9,536 nt of DNA from SZUA-320 sp041612035 (lineage in GTDB: Bacteria; Gemmatimonadota; Gemmatimonadetes; Gemmatimonadales; GWC2-71-9), in NCBI GenBank assembly GCA_041612035.1, contig JBFILX010000072.1, forward strand, positions 1 through 9,536. Direction: 5' to 3'. Below the pieces are notes generated by a model. That model had not been told where the DNA came from, searched no databases, and saw nothing but the letters and a program-made list of their open reading frames with translations. The position numbers and the translations under genes were made by a program. Below are positions 7,275 through 9,536 of the stretch, piece after piece (the stretch's first letter is position 1; each line of letters starts with the position of its first letter).

Positions 7275-7442
7275 CTACGCGTTCAGGGCCGCGCCAACGT
7301 TCGTGAGCACGTTGTTGGTCTTCTTGCCGAGCGTGGTCAGCGCCAGGATGACCACGATGGCGATGAGGAACAGGATGAGGGCGTATTCGACCAGCCCCTG
7401 ACCGGACTCCTCGTGCCAAAAACGATTGATGAGGTTGCGCAT
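7275..7442 (-). CDS. flp: Flp major pilin (type IVb prepilin)
   Basis: A 55-codon gene. The protein begins MRNLINRFWHEESG, then QGLVEYALILFLIAIVVILA, and ends in TTLGKKTNNVLTNVGAALNA. This is the Flp pilin pattern: a 14-residue leader with acidic residues just before Gly14, cleavage Gly14/Gln15, Glu at +5 and Tyr at +6 of the mature protein (the Flp signature), one hydrophobic helix and a short hydrophilic tail. The mature pilin would be 41 residues and polymerise into the pilus fibre. The ATG (7442) has a perfect GGAGG (7454-7450) seven bases upstream. Another ATG at 7447 is out of frame. As first gene of the operon, downstream of a likely sigma-54 promoter and ahead of a hairpin, it is placed for high expression. 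Only one copy is seen here. Confidence 0.96.
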   Translation of the reverse strand: MRNLINRFWHEESGQGLVEYALILFLIAIVVILALTTLGKKTNNVLTNVGAALNA

Positions 7443-7466
7443 ACCATTGCCTCCAGCGGTAGTGGA

Positions 7467-7536
7467 CCGGCCGAGCCGGACGAGTGGGACCCCTGGTTCG
7501 CCACGCGCGACCCTCGGGGGAACCTAGCCCCTGAGG
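7467..7536 (-). other. Two small hairpins in the presumed flp mRNA leader
   Basis: First inverted repeat: CCGGC (7467-7471) and GCCGG (7475-7479) around a 3-base loop, 12 bases before the flp ribosome-binding site. Second: CCTC-G-GGGG (7512-7520) and CCCC-T-GAGG (7528-7536) around a 7-base loop. The second is 9 continuous pairs with a G-U on the plus strand, and 4+4 pairs with an A-C mismatch on the minus strand. If transcription begins near 7560, both lie in a leader of about 118 bases. They may stabilise the pilin mRNA or be incidental in such GC-rich DNA. Confidence 0.35.
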
Positions 7537-7570
7537 AGCGAGGCGCAACGGGACGAGGGTCCTCCCCCAA

Positions 7571-7587
7571 CGCAACCGCCGTGCCTC
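7571..7587 (-). promoter_or_regulatory. Candidate sigma-54 (-24/-12) promoter for flp and the tad operon
   Basis: On the minus strand the sequence reads AGGCACGGCGGTTGCG. Against the sigma-54 consensus TGGCACGRNNNTTGCW it matches GGCACG, the purine and TTGC. The invariant GG (7585-7584) and GC (7573-7572) are separated by exactly 10 bases, as required. The mismatches are A for T before the GG and G for A/T after TTGC. The predicted transcription start is near 7560, 118 bases before the flp ATG. Sigma-54 control of pilin genes is well known for type IVa pili, so this is biologically reasonable, and no comparable -35/-10 promoter was seen here. Confirmation would need 5' end mapping. Confidence 0.6.
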
Positions 7588-7659
7588 CCGGGCTCCCCCT
7601 TCGAAGCCCTGAAACCACGGGCACCTTGCCTCGATCGGTTGCCGTCCTGCGTCGCGCGC

Positions 7660-7714
7660 CCGCAACAGAATTATGGACTCACAACATGCGGCGCGTGTCG
7701 CATTTCCGCAACAG
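7660..7714. promoter_or_regulatory. Direct repeat plus dyad: possible activator-binding region
   Basis: The 9-mer CCGCAACAG occurs at 7660-7668 and again at 7706-7714, 46 bases apart. Between the copies lies the dyad ATGCG-N8-CGCAT (7686-7703). Counted from the predicted flp start (about 7560) these lie at roughly -100 to -154, which is where enhancer-binding activators of sigma-54 promoters usually bind. They also lie upstream of the candidate promoter for the divergent gene. The motifs are short, so chance occurrence is possible. No named regulator site is recognised. Confidence 0.3.
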
Positions 7715-7821
7715 TCCCGGGTCCGACTGGAGGATCACAGGGTGGCCCAAACCGACCCCCCATGATAGGGTGGGAGGCGTCAGCGACCCGTCACGCCGTC
7801 CCCCGGATACGCCGGGCCGCC

Positions 7822-7840
7822 GTGGCAAGGCCATTGCCAC
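7822..7840. promoter_or_regulatory. Palindrome GTGGCAA-N5-TTGCCAC that also reads as a -24/-12 element
   Basis: A perfect inverted repeat with 7-bp arms and a 5-base centre, ending 12 bases before the ATG of the divergent gene. On the plus strand TGGCAAGGCCATTGCC has GG (7824-7825), 10 bases, then GC (7836-7837), the spacing of a sigma-54 promoter, with TGGCA and TTGC both matching. Because it is palindromic the minus strand also fits the spacing. A start driven from the plus strand would fall near 7849, giving an almost leaderless mRNA, consistent with the lack of a ribosome-binding site before 7853. Alternatives are a repressor operator or an RNA hairpin over the translation start. Confidence 0.4.
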
Positions 7841-7852
7841 TGAACCCCCGCC

Positions 7853-9388
7853 ATGACCCCTCCCCGCACCTCTCGGTGGCATCCGTCGCTCCCGGCGGTC
7901 GTCTTCCTCCTCTGGGGGCTGCTGATCCCCATGTTCGAGTCGGACGCCATGGTGAACGCCGATGGCGACCCGGCCCGACACATCCGGCACGGGGAGACGA
8001 TCCTGGCCCAAGGGGGGGTCATCCGGGCCGACCCGTTCTCGTTCACCCGGGCGGGGGAGCCGTTCGTAGGGTTCGAGTACGGCACCCAGGTCCTGCTGGC
8101 GCTGGGGCACCGGGCGGGCGGCCTCGCGGGCCTGGTGGCACTCAGCACCCTGGTGATCGCCCTGACCCTGGCTCTGCTCACCGCCTGGCTGATCCGCCGG
8201 GGGGCCGACCCGCTGCTCGCGGTGGCGACCTCCACCCTGGTCGCGGTCCTCACCAACATCCACTGGCTCGCCCGGCCGCACATCTTCTCCTGGCCGCTGG
8301 TGCTCGTGCTGCTGGCACTGCTGGAGCGCGACCGGCCGCCGCCGGTGTGGCCGGTGGTCTTCCTCTTCGCGCTGTGGTCGAACCTGCACGGCGGGTTCGT
8401 GTACGGCTGGCTCCTGATCGGGATGTACCTCGTGGGCCATCTGGTCACGGCCTGGTCCGCGGCGGACGCAGGGCCACGCGCCCAGGCCCGGGGGCGGGCC
8501 CGGCGCCTCGGCCTGCTCCTGCCCCTCGCGGTCGCGGCGACGGCGGTCAACCCGTACGGGTGGCAGCTGCCGTGGCATGTGGTGGAGTTCTTCCGCGACG
8601 CGCCGCTCCGCGACCTGACCCACGAGTTCCTGTCCCCCGACTTCCACGCCCCCGACCTCCTGCCGTTCCTGGCCACGGTCCTCGGGGTGCTGGTCCTGTT
8701 CGCCCGCAGTCTTCGTCCCTCCTGGCCGCACCTGATCGTGGTGGCGGGCAACCTGGCGATGGCCCTGGTCTCCCAGCGGAACATCATCTTCTTCGCGCTC
8801 ACGGCGGTGCCGCTCCTCGCCCTGGACCTGGCCTCCGCCTGGGAGCGACGGGTGGGCGGTCGGCCGTTCGCTCAGCGGTTCGCCGCCTCGGCCCGGAGCG
8901 GGGTGACGATTCCGTACGCGCTGGTCGTGCTCCTGGCGCTGGGCGGGCTCACCCTGGCGCGGGGCACCGTGGGTGGCCTCCAGGTTGTCCGCGAGGGGTT
9001 CAACCCCGCCCGGTTCCCGGTGGATATCGTGCGGGAGGCCCGGAGAGACCGGCTGGAAGGGCGGCTCTTCCACGAGTTCGTCTGGGGCGGCTACCTGCTC
9101 CATGCCTGGCCCGAACAGCGGGTCTTCATCGACGGCGGCTCCGACTTCTACGGCGGCGCCCACCTGGAAAGCCATCGAGCGGTGATCGGGCTCGTCCCCG
9201 GGTGGCGGGACTCCCTCCTGGCCTGGGAGATCGACCGCGCGCTGCTCCGCTCCGATGGCCCGCTGGCCAGCGAGCTGGCGCGCGAGCCGGGGTGGCAGGT
9301 GTGGGGCTGCGACAGCACCGCCGCGCTGCTGACGCGCCCGCCGCTCCGCCCCGAGCCGCGGCGGGGTGCCGGCTGCGGGCTGCGCTGA
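7853..9388 (+). CDS. Polytopic membrane protein resembling GT-C-type glycosyltransferases
   Basis: 511 residues with roughly nine to eleven hydrophobic segments over residues 13-370, then a soluble C-terminal part of about 140 residues. The first loop after helix 1 contains NADGDPARHIRHGETILAQG (35-54) and then RADPFSFTRAG (58-68). The pattern 'DgD...H...G..il..G..p..DPFSFT' is common in GT-C-like integral membrane glycosyltransferase relatives, where the acidic residues bind the lipid-phosphate sugar donor. Other conserved-looking motifs are ARPH (140-143), SNLHGGF (176-182), NPYGW (233-237), HEFVWGGYL (407-415) and RVFIDGGSDFYGG (423-435). No substrate can be named. The ATG is the first start after an in-frame TGA at 7841-7843 and has no clear ribosome-binding site. 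It diverges from the pilus operon and is followed 19 bases later by a methyltransferase gene, so a cell-surface glycan role is likely. A link to pilin glycosylation is only a guess. Confidence 0.85.
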   Translation: MTPPRTSRWHPSLPAVVFLLWGLLIPMFESDAMVNADGDPARHIRHGETILAQGGVIRADPFSFTRAGEPFVGFEYGTQVLLALGHRAGGLAGLVALSTLVIALTLALLTAWLIRRGADPLLAVATSTLVAVLTNIHWLARPHIFSWPLVLVLLALLERDRPPPVWPVVFLFALWSNLHGGFVYGWLLIGMYLVGHLVTAWSAADAGPRAQARGRARRLGLLLPLAVAATAVNPYGWQLPWHVVEFFRDAPLRDLTHEFLSPDFHAPDLLPFLATVLGVLVLFARSLRPSWPHLIVVAGNLAMALVSQRNIIFFALTAVPLLALDLASAWERRVGGRPFAQRFAASARSGVTIPYALVVLLALGGLTLARGTVGGLQVVREGFNPARFPVDIVREARRDRLEGRLFHEFVWGGYLLHAWPEQRVFIDGGSDFYGGAHLESHRAVIGLVPGWRDSLLAWEIDRALLRSDGPLASELAREPGWQVWGCDSTAALLTRPPLRPEPRRGAGCGLR

Positions 9389-9407
9389 GCCGGCCGAGGG
9401 AGCCCAT

Positions 9408-9536
9408 ATGGACCCGAGGATGATCCGCCAGATGCGGGAGCTGGAGGAGCGCCACTGGTGGTTCCAGGGGCGGCTCGAGATCCTGCTGTCGCTGGTCGAG
9501 GCCCACCTGCCCGCAGCCGCCCGCCTGCTCGACGTC
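9408..9536 (+). CDS. Class I SAM-dependent methyltransferase (5' end only)
   Basis: The first 43 codons are visible; the gene runs off the right edge. The protein starts MDPRMIRQMRELEERHWWFQ, then GRLEILLSLVEAHLPAAARL and LDV. The 'EERHWWF.gRr.il..l' opening followed by a strand ending in LLDV, just where the GxGxG SAM-binding loop should follow, is characteristic of Methyltransf_11/12/23-type enzymes. These are often found among polysaccharide or glycan biosynthesis genes. The ATG is preceded by GAGGGAG (9395-9401), a good ribosome-binding site six bases upstream. It follows the membrane-protein gene by 19 bases and is probably co-transcribed with it. The substrate is unknown, and the identification rests on the N-terminal pattern because the SAM motif itself is beyond the window. 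Confidence 0.8.
   Translation, partial: MDPRMIRQMRELEERHWWFQGRLEILLSLVEAHLPAAARLLDV

Larger units (their letters stand above)
7443..7852. other. Divergent intergenic region between flp and the membrane-protein gene
   Basis: 410 bases with no credible coding sequence. Going from flp outward it holds: the flp ribosome-binding site GGAGG (7454-7450); two small inverted repeats in the presumed flp leader (7467-7479 and 7512-7536); a -24/-12 promoter match for flp (around 7571-7587); a 9-bp direct repeat and a dyad (7660-7714); a weak 5-bp stem CCCGG/CCGGG (7802-7816); and a 7-bp-arm palindrome (7822-7840) just before the divergent gene. Bases 7715-7800 show nothing I can name. The open frames crossing this stretch are GC-driven and lack ribosome-binding sites. 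Confidence 0.8.

Noticed and set aside
7669..7674. CATAAT (minus strand) as a -10 box of a sigma-70 promoter for flp
   Set aside because: No acceptable -35 element at 16-18 bases upstream, and the -24/-12 match closer to flp is much better.
7679..9175. Long minus-strand frame and an alternative plus-strand frame (7639-9423) over the membrane-protein gene
   Set aside because: The 7853-9388 frame has membrane helices and conserved motifs. The other frames give Arg/Gly/Pro/His-rich sequence without structure.
1..9536. CRISPR arrays, tRNA/rRNA genes, insertion sequences, toxin-antitoxin or phage genes
   Set aside because: No regularly spaced repeats, cloverleaf, terminal inverted repeats or matching proteins were seen on either strand.

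Overview
The window is a GC-rich stretch of bacterial chromosome or metagenomic contig. It holds nearly all of one Tad (tight adherence, Flp/type IVc pilus) assembly locus on the minus strand. On the plus strand, diverging from it, are a polytopic membrane protein gene and the start of a methyltransferase gene. The high GC, the strong third-position GC (which opens long meaningless frames on the opposite strand) and the style of the Tad proteins suggest a Gemmatimonadota-like or other high-GC Gram-negative bacterium. The presence of an outer-membrane secretin requires a two-membrane envelope. The phylum is a guess, because no rRNA or marker gene is present.

Reading in the direction of minus-strand transcription (right to left), the order is: flp major pilin (55 aa, 7442-7275); a GC-rich intercistronic hairpin (7258-7231); tadV/cpaA prepilin peptidase (7219-6704); tadE pseudopilin (6707-6288); cpaB/rcpC (6270-5401); the cpaC/rcpA secretin (5404-4067); a tadG-like pseudopilin with a large exported domain (4032-2743); tadZ/cpaE localisation ATPase (2711-1482); tadA/cpaF motor ATPase (1489-92); and the first 29 codons of tadB (88-1), which runs off the window. 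Genes overlap or are separated by at most about 55 bases, so this is almost certainly one operon. tadC is expected just beyond the left edge.

Together the products form a pilus machine. TadV cleaves the leaders of Flp and TadE. TadA powers assembly through the TadB (and presumably TadC) membrane platform. TadZ positions the machine. CpaB and the secretin form the periplasmic and outer-membrane conduit. TadE and the TadG-like protein are minor pilin-like components.

The 410-base divergent region (7443-7852) is the most interesting non-coding part. It carries a good -24/-12 (sigma-54) promoter match facing the pilin. It also carries a perfect 7-bp-arm palindrome that can be read as a -24/-12 element on either strand, just upstream of the divergent gene. 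Between them are a short direct repeat and a dyad that could bind a sigma-54 activator. This arrangement would co-regulate the pilus with the divergent GT-C-like membrane protein and methyltransferase genes.

The proteins themselves belong to a known system. I found no evidence of a wholly undescribed one.
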